Shown in pieces: positions 20,560 through 31,117 of a stretch of DNA of 64,000 nt. The first letter of the stretch is position 1. Every line of letters begins with the position of its first letter. The notes beneath the pieces were generated by a model that worked only from the letters and a program-made list of their open reading frames with translations, was not told the origin of the DNA and ran no database searches. The stretch is taken from positions 21,674,001 through 21,738,000 of the forward strand of contig JAFFJZ010000004.1 in the NCBI GenBank assembly GCA_018340375.1, given 5' to 3'. A program made the position numbers and the translations under genes. This DNA comes from Gonatopus flavifemur. Lineage: Eukaryota; Arthropoda; Insecta; Hymenoptera; Dryinidae.

Positions 20560-22700
20560 TGTCAGTAAATTGTAACGTAATAATTCGACAAAATTTCAAG
20601 GAATTATCATGAAAAATAATGGATTTTTTTGGAAACGCATGAAATTCTAGTGAGAAACCTTGAAATTCATGAAATGAAAATGCTTTTCGTTGAATTTCAA
20701 TCACTTTTTTCAACAATATTTCAAAAAATTGTCCCCACTAGGCGGAAGAGTTGAGAAAAATTCATGTCATCTACACTGCGAAAAATCATCGGAATTTTCC
20801 TGTATACGGCCACCGGAAGGGAAATTAATTTCCGATATATAAGTATGAAATTTTCCACGAATTTCACTGAAAATTCTAAACTTTATGGGTTTTTTACTAT
20901 AATTTCATAGTAAATTTTCGGACAAGTGCGGAAAATTCTTAACGCAAGTATACTTGATATAAATTCCACAAAATTCGAGGTGTTCAACTGATTTTGTCGG
21001 AAATTCATGGAAAAAGAACAATTTTCAATCAGCAACATCACTGGGAAAATTCCTTCTGAAAATTCTGCTGAATTTTAAGAAACTCGACTGAATTTTTAAA
21101 ATAAGTTCCAAAATGTGGTTGAAGTTTCTTAAAATTCAGTGAAATTTTGCTGAAGTGGTTGTAAGAAATTACCCTCACATTTTCTGAATTTTCAGGAGGA
21201 TTTTTTTTTATAGTGATGGGCTGCTCCCTTGGAAATTTTTATGAAGATTCATTATTTATTTTCAACAATATTCTGAATTCCCATTGAAAAATACAGCTCA
21301 AAATCGGAATTCACTATTAAACAGCAGGGATAAATTTTTATATTTGAAAAACTTTTTACAAATTTCATCGAATTTTCTCTCAATTCAACAGGAATCATGG
21401 GGAATAAACGATTTTGAATCAATAACGTGATCTACTTCCTTAGCAGTGTCCAATTGAATTCATCGTTTGTTGACGACAAAGAATTCTCCAATTTCCATTT
21501 AAATTTACCATTTACAATGGAAATTCATTATTCAAAAGCAGGGAAGAAAATTTCATATTCCAACAAAGTTTTCCAACTCATTTGAGCAGAATTGAAAAAA
21601 ATCTTATACAATTTTCAATAAACAGCATGAATTGGTTTTACAACAATTTCGATTGGAATTCATTATTTGTTTTCAAAAAAATTGCACAATATTCATGAAA
21701 AATCATGTTCTCACGGTCCCACAGCATCCCACATAGCACTCGTTGTCTGAAAAATATCTTCAGAAAGAATTGAGAATAACAATGCAAGAAGGCTTATGCA
21801 ACACCAATAGACATCTTTTAGAAGTCTTAAACTATTCTTACTTCTAAAAAATATCTTCAAGAATGTTTTCAGAAACCTTTTGGAATTTTCTCAAAGATAT
21901 CTTTCAGAAACTCCTCAAAAGTTTCTGGAAACGTTCTGGAAGATATCTGTCAGAAGTAAGCACAGTTTAAGGAGAGGTTCTCATCTAGCGACCCCAGAAT
22001 AAGGTGATTTTCTCGATTTTTTTTTCATGGAAGGAAGTAACTGAAGAACTTTAAGACCCATTTAATGGGTTCCAAATAACTTGGGTTCTTAATTTACTTC
22101 TCTCTGAAGAAAAAAAATCCGAGAAAGTCCCCTTAAGACTTCTGAAAGATGTCTATTCGTGTTGCATAGAATTTCTTGGAGCGTTCTTAATTATTTCCGA
22201 AGATATCTTTTAGACAACGAGTGCTGTGTGGGATGTTGTTGGTTTGACAACAATTTTGATTGGAATTGATCATTTCTTTTCAACACAATTCCACAATTTT
22301 CAGGAAAAGTTGCTATTCAGAATAAAAATCCATGTTTTGTCAACACCAGGAAATCCTTGGATGTTCAACAAATCTGCACAATATTGAACAAACGTTGTCA
22401 ATTACTTTTATTGAACCTTATCTGATTCCAACAAAAATCTTCAAGAATTAACAATATGGCACAAAACCTCTGTCATGTTTTTTCAATTAATTTATACGAA
22501 ATTTCTCAAGAGACAGTTTCACAATAATCCCACAGTTTTCATCAAAACTCACACTGCAAAAAATTTCTATGGGAAAATTCCCATAAATTCATGTGAAGTG
22601 ATTGACATATAAGTATGTTAGGAATTTTCCGCACTTGTCCGGAAATTTGCTGTAAAATTATAGTAAAAATCCTATAGTTTTTGAAATTTTTGCAATCTTT
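20560..22700. repeat. Degenerate AATTTCA / TGGAATTCATTATT repeat region
   Basis: Blocks such as GGAATTCATTATTTGTTTTCA and CAATTTTCA[TG]GAAAA recur at roughly 110-200 base spacing. CACTGC.AAAAAT termini at about 20,776 and 22,552 with GGAAATTT and AAAATTCC arms indicate that MITEs related to the one at 25,791-26,041 seeded part of it. No coding sequence. Confidence 0.55.
21727..22233. mobile_element. Foldback element, TCCCACATAGCACTCG ends
   Basis: Left end TCCCACATAGCACTCGTTGT, right end ACAACGAGTGCTGTGTGGGA, with ATATCTTC and GAAGATAT words inside both arms. A shorter relative with CCCACATAGCAC ends is at 60,854-60,969. Between the arms, 21,970-22,135 is a second inverted structure (GGTTCTCATCTAGCG ... 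with TTTTTTTTCATGG) matching the ends of the element at 49,112-49,760, so a nested insertion is likely. Confidence 0.8.
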
Positions 22701-24940
22701 TTTCAACCAAAATTTCATCGAAATTGAAGCAAATTTCTCCCGCCAGGATACAGCCGTGAAAGTACAAAAGACTCGAAATATTCGAAATTTTGAATCTCGA
22801 ATAATCCATTGAATATCCCATCAATTCATTCCCTACCCGGGTCCAGCGTGAGACCCATCTTGCCTGTATGGGTCCAAGATTGGACCATAGTGGAACCAAA
22901 ATTCATATACGCTGAGGTTAGTGAATAAAAAAAAAACAATTCACCAATGAATTGATATTTTCTTTTAAATTTCGATACTTCCGAAATCTTTTATTATTGC
23001 TTTCTCTAATTAAAGTAAATCGCACGTGAAACTCTTACTTCCATCCTCCATCCGTGAATAATTTACATTCTAATGGTTTAATCGCTTCTGTTCTAAACGA
23101 AACCTTTTCTGATCAATCCCGATCTATTCGCACGCACGTATATACTTCCGCTACTCGGACGATAATAGTGGTCAAACGATACTACTCTTAGAGAATTTCC
23201 AACTATTTCTCAACGTTCTTTTTTCTTTGTTTATTTTTATACTTCAATTCATCATCGTTGTTATAAAATCAGACATAATTTGAAAATGAACCGAAGGAAA
23301 GAGGCATTTTTCATTGATATTCGGAGTGTCAAGGTGTGGCGACAAACGAAGGAAGGAAAGGAGTGGTGTGTATGATGTGGATACAACAGTAGCTCACATG
23401 AGGCTTCATTTTATCGAGAACACGCGATACCCCGGTATAATGTAACCACCGTATACTATGCCGTATAGTATATCCACCGTTTATGCAAGATTATTCAATT
23501 TTTAAGCGACGACGTGTTGTCATCATCCACGTGTCAATTCACAATTCCTTCCGCAACTGTTTTCTAAAAAAGAAACAAAAAGAATGTTCACCCGTTCACA
23601 TGGTCTTATAATTCCAACGAATGATTTTATCGTGAGAAAGATGATTCAGAAACTGATCGATTACATACGGCATCCGTATCATTTTCTTGTCACGCTTCGC
23701 GATCATCTGTGCATTAACTCCGACCGTAATCATAATCATCATCATCATCGCCAAGCTTCTACGATGAGACTACGCTCAATGAAATTTTGCATTTTTCTTT
23801 TCACACTTCGCTCGAACATTCCTTTCCACACTATAAATACATCCCTTGAAAATTATTCTTCTAATCGAATGCGATCAAAGTGCGTGATATATTAGGTTCG
23901 TTGTTTCACATGTTTTTCGTGCAGGTTCATCATTTTCTTTGAGCTCGAGTCTTTCGACGTGACTCGCAACGACCTTGAGAAAATTCTCCAAGGCTGCAAG
24001 ATCTTTATAATGAACTCTTCACGAGAGAGGGGAATCTTTTTTTGTTGCGCCGTTGGCCATTAAAGTACTATCATCGTCGCGAGAAATTAACAAAATTGTG
24101 AGAATATGGATTTTTTCATCCAAGGGTGATGTCACTTCAATGTGCGTTTACGGGAATTCGTTTTACAATTTCTTCAATATTTTGTGCCATTTTGGACACT
24201 TCATTTTCATCAAGGACACTTGAAAAGCGTGGAATTATACTCTCAGTGTACATTTGTTTCCAACTTCTGCGACAGCCCGTTGCGTTGTTCACAACTCGTT
24301 TTCGCCAGGGGACTCATGATCATGGATTACAAATGGATCCTGAAAAATTGTAATCTTGGATTTCTCAAAATTTCGAATTCCGAATAAATCATCCCTACAA
24401 ACAATGATTATTGGCGTTTCAATGAGCCGTTGATGGCCCCGCAACTGGCCCTTTGAAACGCCCGCAGTTGTGTTTGCTGGGCATGGTGGACAAACATTTC
24501 TCTCGATCCTTTGAAGCTTCGTACTTTCCCAGCCGTATTAGAAATATACACGGAATGTGTCCAAAGGTTCAAAGCTAAACAAAAAATTATTAACGTAGCA
24601 AATCGAGGTATTATACATAGAATAGCAAATATTTTGGCGAAATTAGTTGAAAATTCGCTACCACAGCTAACTGGATTGCTGGGAGACAAACATGATTAAC
24701 TAAAATAGCAAATTTTTAGTATTAAATACAGAATAGCGAACAAATTTGGCTGAAGAAGTAGACATTTTTTCCTGTCGCAGCTAAAGAATCACTGTCGTAG
24801 CTATGATAACAAATATGTTGCTGTCAAAGCAAAAAAATTGTCGCTCCAACAACAGGTACCGAGCAAAATCAGGTTTCTCGGTCATGGCGAATTCTTTTTT
24901 CACTGTACAACTGTAAAGTTAACAGCTTTTTACGTTTAAT
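22701..24940. other. Unique sequence with one hairpin; no gene assigned
   Basis: A hairpin at 24,413-24,458 pairs GGCGTTTCAA with TTGAAACGCC. A CAT/ATC microsatellite-like run sits at ~23,728-23,745. AGCT-family words (GTCGTAGCTATGATAAC) appear at 24,540-24,870. Open frames at 23,584-23,895 and 24,126-24,387 show no recognisable protein. The stretch 22,980-24,100 is GC-richer and low in repeats, and could be regulatory. Confidence 0.35.
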
Positions 24941-25790
24941 AAAATGCTACCCATGTGGAAATTGCAAGAGTGGTCAAGAGGCGCAGTACTGGCAAGGTTG
25001 TTCGGCAGGAACAACGATTTCTATTCAGCGTCATTACTGTTTCTCAACTGGTACCAATCGTTGGACGGATTCCAAAAAGTATTGGTTCCCGTCGACAGAC
25101 AGTTCTGCGCCAGTACTCAATCTTCACCGCTGAGCAAAGACCCAGTATCGAACCAGAGTTGGCAACATTGTACGAGCTGGTATTCATACAACATTGCCTT
25201 ACTACGAAATCGGTCGTGAATCAGAATGCAAATCAACTTTATTTCAATAGACCCAGGCTATGCCAGTACTGAGCCAGCGCTAATTACATTGTAAAATATA
25301 CGAGAACACGATACTCTAACAGTATTGCTGTAACGTCGTCCTAATACAGAGTCGGTAGAGAATCAAAAGCCAAATTCATTCTGTAGTAGTATAGCTGCTT
25401 TCGTAAGACGAGACTGGGCCAGTAGTGAACTAGAACTGATGACGCTGTGGAATACACGAAAAGACAACATATTACCAGTACTGTTGCAACGTTGTCTTAC
25501 CACGGGATCAGTGGTGAATTTGAGTTGAAATTCAGTTCGTAACGACACATTTCTTTTTGTGGGACAACACAGTGCCAGTACTGGACTGAGATTAGATATG
25601 AGATTGTACTAGTATTGATACAACTCTGTCTTATTACGGAATCGATAGAGGAACGGAGTTCCAACCAACGGTCTAGAAATAAGGCTGGTTCAATGAGATC
25701 AAGTTGTGCCAGCACTAAACCAGACTCCATAATGACGTAGAATACCATAAAGAAACTACACTATGGAGTCAAGTTCCAATCAACGGTCTA

Positions 25791-26041
25791 CACTGTAAAA
25801 AATTTACATGGGAAACTTCGCATGAATATTCAGATGTGATTAACACATACATGCGTTAGGATTTTTCTGTATTTCGCTAGAGATTTACTGGAAGATGATA
25901 GTAAAAATTCCATCAAGTTTGGAATTTTCAGTTAAAGTTATGGGAAATTTTATATGAATTCATCAGAAATTGATTTCCTATCGCATGATTGAAATTTTCC
26001 GACTGCTGCGTATGTGAAAATTCCGATTATTTTTCACAGTG
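25791..26041. mobile_element. TA-flanked MITE, CACTGTAAAAAAT type
   Basis: 251 bp, ends CACTGTAAAAAATTTAC and ATAATTTTTCACAGTG (approximate mirror), with TA at 25,789-25,790 and 26,042-26,043. Internal arms GGGAAACTT and GGGAAATTT pair partially. It lies inside the 24,950-27,140 element. Relatives are near 20,776 and 22,552. Confidence 0.75.
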
Positions 26042-26199
26042 TAGGAATACGGCTGTTTTAGTGAGACAGAGAGGCGCCAGTACTAAGCCAGACTTCGTAA
26101 CAACGTAGAATACCGTAGAGAACCGACACTGTACCAGTATCGATAGAACTTCGTTTAACTACGGCATCTATGATGAATCGTTGGACTTCAACGGAATTA

Positions 26200-26272
26200 T
26201 TACAATTGGCTGATATGCTAGAAACTCAGTTTCTCACTCGCAGGACCCGGGTTCAATCCTCATTAGATGAAC
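26200..26272 (+). ncRNA. tRNA-like fragment (SINE head or tRNA pseudogene)
   Basis: TTGGCTGATATGCTAGAA resembles a Pol III A-box and D-arm. GGGTTCAATCCTC at ~26,249 resembles the B-box and T-loop. The 42 base spacing is right for a tRNA. CTCACTCGCAGGACCCGG between them fits a variable loop and T-stem. There is no acceptor stem pairing, so it is a relic. Confidence 0.45.
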
Positions 26273-26490
26273 TTTCAAGAAATCACTTTGAAAGTGCCTT
26301 TCTTCAATAACGATAATGAGAAAAATGTATTTAGAAGAATTTTGAATTTGACGTATATTTTTATTATTTGAAATATGATAACACGGATAACTTTGGTTAC
26401 CGGTACTGCGCCAGTATTGGGTCGGGGTTGAATTTGCACATAGGATATCATTCGATCTCTCCCCATCTCTTAATTAGCTCTGGCAAAACA

Positions 26491-26908
26491 ACTGATACGC
26501 TAAGAGCAAAAGTGGCACTCAAATTGTTGTCAAGCAAAAACAGGACAGGAACTTTTGAGAGCAAGAATGGAACGTTAAAAGTTCCGAGCAAAAGTGATAC
26601 ACCTATAATTCCGAACAAAAGAGCAGCCACAGAAATCCCTGGGCAAAAATGAAACACTGAGAGAGCTCGAGCAAAAACGGATCAGCGCATAAATACAAAA
26701 TTGGGTTGTGCATTGGTTCGTTTTTGCTCGAGCTCTCTCAGTGTTTCATTTTTGCCCGGGGATCTCTGTGGCTGCTCTTTTGTTCGGAATTATCGATGTA
26801 TCGCTTTTGCTCGGAACTTTTGACGTTCCATTCTTGCTCTCGAAAATTCCTGTCCCGTTTTTGCTTGACAACAATTTGGGTGCCACATTTGCTCTTAGCG
26901 TATCAACT
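26491..26908. repeat. Long hairpin, ~190 bp arms, 39-base loop
   Basis: Left arm 26,491-26,679 and right arm 26,719-26,908 are inverted copies at roughly 93 percent identity, both ending on the loop side with CTCGAGCAAAAACG or its mirror. AGCAAAAG/AACAAAAG words recur within each arm. The open frames seen on each strand simply mirror one another (WLLFC, FLLDNNL). A transcript would fold into near-perfect double-stranded RNA. Confidence 0.9.
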
Positions 26909-27311
26909 GGTCCTTTTGAAGCGCCAGAGATCCCCTATAACAGGCCCTCATAAAAAACCAGTACTGACAAAGTGGTAAATGTTATTCTGGCCCTTACGTT
27001 CAACGATGTTATCATTTCGACTCCGAGTCAGTATCGTTAATTCAACTAACTCTGTAATGGTGAGAATGCATTTGCCAGTACTAGGAACTCTGGCAACAGT
27101 AATCAGCCGGTATTGGCTCGTGTTTCCATTTCCACATGGGTACCTAATCGATTTCTAGCGTAAAAAGGCTTCAACAAATTGTAGCCAAAAGTTGCAACAA
27201 TCGGGTGCTAGCTTTACGAATGCTAGTTTCAACTGCATTCACCCCAGATTCATTGCCCTTTCCACATTAAAATGGAAGAAAAAGTTGACCATTGTGTTTG
27301 TATTCTTTCAG

Positions 27312-27416
27312 GCTACGAGAACGCCGATTGGTTCATACCGGCACCAGCTTTGAAAGCAGAGGACGTCGATTTACAATTATCGCCGGATCAAATCCGAGAA
27401 ACACTCAACTATTTTG
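27312..27416 (+). CDS. milt: Milton exon, second part of the HAP1_N region
   Basis: 105 bp exon after acceptor TATTCTTTCAG and before donor GTGAGT. It encodes GYENADWFIPAPALKAEDVD and LQLSPDQIRETLNYF, matching the milton/TRAK segment that follows the LRADTL motif (Y.N.DW then L...Q..ETL.YF). The first two bases complete the Gly codon begun at 18,795, and the exon ends with a lone G (phase 1), so the next residue should be Val, Ala, Gly, Asp or Glu. The next expected block, LC.ERV.QMTKTYND, is not found in the window, so the downstream intron exceeds 36 kb or the exon lies beyond it. Confidence 0.93.
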
Positions 27417-27540
27417 GTGAGTACCAAAATAATTCCTTTCAACAATTATCGATATTTTTACCGTAGTAGAAATTTTGTCAGCGCAAAACAGGGCTGATTT
27501 TGTTCCTTTCCTATCTTTATCGAATTTCTACTATAATATA

Positions 27541-27707
27541 CCCTGGTAAAAGCGCGGATAAATTCGGATAAAAATTTGCCAATGGATATAAAAATGGGAT
27601 TGAAACGAATAAAAATCCTATTTTCGTATCCTATTTTCCTAATTCGAATCCTATTTTTGTATCCATCTGGAAATTTTTATCCGAATCTATCCGCGTTTTT
27701 ACCAGGG
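27541..27707. mobile_element. TA-flanked MITE, CCCTGGTAAAA ends
   Basis: 167 bp palindrome beginning CCCTGGTAAAAGCGCGGATA, with TCGGATAAAAATTT and ATGGATA.AAAA mirrored in the right arm, flanked by TA at 27,539-27,540 and 27,708-27,709. It lies only 124 bp downstream of the milton donor at 27,417. Confidence 0.85.
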
Positions 27708-27815
27708 TACTCGAGTCAATTCCACTTGAAAATTAGATTGGAAGATACGAGGAATAAAAACACTGTTAGGAATGTTTGTGAATTCCATAACCATTGATGT
27801 AAATTTGTAAATTAA

Positions 27816-28707
27816 GGGGTTATATCTGTGAATTTTTTGTGACTCTGCAAATGGAACGACCAATATAAGGTTTCGAGGATTTATTATACATATCTTGAGG
27901 TGAAAAAAAAATTTTTTTATTTCAATATTAAGGACAAAATGGCGGCTCAGCTGTATATACAAAAGAAGCGTATTTTTTGAAGGCGGTCCACGGCTGACAT
28001 CAGAAGTCTCGTACATCTGCAGCTAGAACAATAAACAAAATTTTTTCTCAATGTACATGAATGTACATGAATGTTGTTACAGAAGTACGTAGAATTATTG
28101 AGAAATATTGAGTTTTGCAATTTTGGCATCAATTTGAAGAAAAAAATCGCATTTTCGACGAAAAAATCGACCATAATTTGTTTATAAAAATCGTAATTGT
28201 TCATCAATCGTAGAAATTCTATGCATTTCGATGGATAATCTATCCAAGAAGCTACAGGTGAATTTTCAAGTCAATCGGATAAAAATTACTCGAGTTTTGA
28301 TGTCGGCCGATTTTGAAAAAGTGGTTTCGAGACAAACGCGTTTGAAGTTTGAGAATGCAGAGTTTACGATAGGAAATTCATAAAATAGAGGCTTGCTGAT
28401 TTTTTGACCTTTAGTCTGCGATCCCAGCACCGTATAACTGCCCTTCTAAGTTCAAATAACTCTGCTCCAGCTCTTTCTTGGACGATTTAGCGATTTTTGG
28501 TAACATTCAAAATCGCTACATGATTGAGAAAGTCAGAATTTGTCATTTCGAACCGCCCAGAGTTGCTTCAAAAACTCATATTTTAGGAGTTTTCAAAATA
28601 TGTTTCCATCAATAAACGTTGTTTGGTATCCTACTTGAGATGATTTCACATCATTTAAGCCAATAAAAAAAATGGGAAAAGAAAAAATTTCAAACAGATA
28701 TAACCCC
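27816..28707. mobile_element. TTAA-flanked non-autonomous element (piggyBac-like)
   Basis: 892 bp between TTAA at 27,812-27,815 and TTAA at 28,708-28,711, with terminal inverted repeat GGGGTTATATCTGT. The TTAA duplication is the hallmark of piggyBac-group transposition. The interior (including GACAAACGCGTTTGAAGTTT) has no transposase frame. Confidence 0.8.
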
Positions 28708-28711
28708 TTAA

Positions 28712-30355
28712 ATTGATTAACTGCATATGAATCCAACTTTACTACACTGATTGACAATACAATCGACAATCAGATATACAAGTTCAATGTACAAATGGTA
28801 CAAATGTATATGAAAAAACTTCCAAATCTGGTATATGAAATTCAAGACAGAGAATTCTAACAGTGAACATTCCTCGAGTCTCAATGTTTCTTTGAAAGAT
28901 AAAAAAAATGAATCATACCTATGTAGTACTTTATACAAAATCGTAACTTTCATTTTCCGCATACTGCAATGTTGAGAAACAGTATGTATCTCTACTTTGA
29001 ATGCCTCAACACCTTAATTCGAAGAACATGAAAGGAATAATTTTTACTATCTTCCTTATAAATCGATGTGAATATGAATTCGAACCTGAACATATCTCTC
29101 GAATGGATTTGCATTGAACAGCAATCCTGTACAATCAAATCCATTCAAGTTATTTTTAATTCCACTTACGAAAAGTCGAATTCAGTGTGAAAATAATCAT
29201 TACAATTCATACGTTATTGTAACATATAACAAGTTGTGAAAGTTGTGCTTTGCCATCCTCTGTTATAAGCCCTGAGATACGTTGAAAGCTTTTATGAAGT
29301 GCCGCGTGTACTATATACATCCATACAACAATCTCACAATTCATTCCTGAAGTGGAACAGAATTTTTAAATATAAAAATTTCTCCGAAACATTATGACCT
29401 CGTCGTGAAGAAATAATCATCATCGCCTCTTCGAAACGTGCATTTCGTATGTACATTCAAACGTGCGAATTGATCGTGATTCCATAGGACCATTATTTGG
29501 ATCGACGGCAGAGAAAATAAAACAGGTGAGCATCGCGCGATAAATAATCATTCACGCAGCCGTTATTTTCGTGTCAAAAAAAAGAAGAAGAAGAACTTGT
29601 TATCATGCGTGCGAATTTCAACTTTCCACCATAAAAGATCACATACTTTATTTTTTATGCAATTGTTCGTCAGTTTCGTGTATCTGAATAGTTAATTTGC
29701 CATGTTAAAGTGATTTAATTAAGTGTTAACATGTGAGAATCAAGAATTAATATGCAAATTTTGATTCAAACAGTTTTATGCTGCTGATCGAGAACCAAAG
29801 AAGTTTCCTGTAGTGTTTAGAAAAAGAAAGATATTTTTAAGAGTATATACGTGGATTATATGTTATCTGCCGTCGTACGTGCGAACTCAATTTGACGAGG
29901 TTTGTAAATTGAATTAACAAATCCAAGTCTAGCAGACATATCTGTTTTCTTTATTTCCTCTCTATTTTTCGAAGGAACTTATTTGTTTGTTTGAACATAT
30001 TCATAGATGATTCTTATATCTGGGACGTACCCGATTTGTATTGAAAACTTCTGCAGCGTGAAATTTGAATTCATTGGGTGTACAAATGAGTCTTCGCTGT
30101 TTTTTCTTCATTCATTGGAAATTGAGCATTTATTATGAAAGAACGGAAATTCATGTTTCTCCCAACGTATTATCTATCGCTTGCCCCTACATTCTCTCCC
30201 ATTTTTCTGGCAGCATACGGGAAATTGGTTGGCAAAAGTTACAAGAGATCGAGAAGGAATATAGGATAACATTCTCAAGAGCAGGCACATCAAATCTTCA
30301 CCTTCGAACCATCCTCGGAAATGGGTTACGTCTTAAACGCATAAAAAGAATTATT
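28712..30355. other. Unique sequence, possible non-coding exon near 29,525
   Basis: Mostly repeat-free. At 29,525 a good donor (AAAACAG then GTGAGC) follows ~300 bp of relatively GC-rich sequence without stop bias, so it could end a 5' untranslated exon. No acceptor or start codon confirms it. The open frame at 30,065-30,358 is unrecognised. Confidence 0.25.
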
Positions 30356-30359
30356 TAAT

Positions 30360-30480
30360 TTAGTTATTACAGCTAAATATCTCAGCACCCACGGAACAAT
30401 ATCTTAGCAAAATTAGCTAAAATTTAGCTATGGGAGCTAAAAAAAATTCAATAGTTCCTGGAGCTGAAAAACCAAAGGAA
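30360..30480. mobile_element. AGCT-rich family fragment
   Basis: ACAGCTAAATATC, AATTAGCTAAAATTTAGCTA and GGAGCTAAAA words, matching 35,960-36,170 and 40,070-40,260. Confidence 0.45.
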
Positions 30481-31117
30481 TCCACCCAGAATGCAGAGTC
30501 AAAGTAGAGTGACCATATCATTGAGGTGCAAAACCAGGACAGCGTTCACACTCTGCCTCGAACCCAGCAAATAGGGGCTACGTTTAAAAAAAAAAACCAT
30601 TTCGCGCACCAATGTCTCTCTTTACGTAGTCCCAAACGCAGTCACAGTGGGAAAAATGCCAAAAAGTTGACTGAATCTACAAGGAGTTATCGAATTTGCT
30701 TAAAATCTAGTACTAAAAAGTTTCTGGGGTCGTTGATTACGAGACTGCTCTCAAAATCTATGAATGATTGAGAGAGCTGATTCAGAGATGTACGATTCGT
30801 TAACGAACATTAGGAATTCGTACAGAAATTATTCGAAGATTTCGAATCGCAAGAATTCGATTTCGAATCAGCAAGAAAAACGACGACAAGGGAAAAATTT
30901 CATCAAATCCTCCTCAATTTCCGCCCATTTGTTTTTCTTCCATCAGAGATCAACCAAATTCAACGGAATGTAGCCAAATTTTGGTGATATTCAATGTTAG
31001 TGTATAAGATCTAATAAATTTGTTTGAAATTTGTCGACTTTTATCGAAATTTGTTGGATTGAACTGGAAAAACATACGGTTACCTCACCTGAACTGGAAT
31101 ATTGTTTGTTGTAACAA
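30481..31117. other. No feature recognised
   Basis: Open frames at 30,526-30,771 and 30,764-30,973 are low-complexity and unrecognised. No repeat beyond short A runs. Confidence 0.3.

Larger units (their letters stand above)
24950..27140. mobile_element. 2.19 kb element with CCCATGTGGAAAT ends
   Basis: Left end CCCATGTGGAAATTGC and right end ATTTCCACATGGG, flanked on both sides by TA. The interior is largely CAGTACTGG, GCCAGTACT and CCAACGG words and has no transposase frame. It contains a nested TA-flanked MITE (25,791-26,041), a tRNA-like fragment (~26,200-26,270) and a ~190 bp-arm hairpin (26,491-26,908). It shares the GTACTGG vocabulary with 5,705-6,450 and the terminus with the other CCC..GT.GAAAT elements. 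Confidence 0.75.

Noticed and set aside
26708..26978. Hydrophobic open frames (FARALSVFHFCPG ..)
   Set aside because: They are translations of the right arm of the long hairpin and are mirrored on the other arm and strand.
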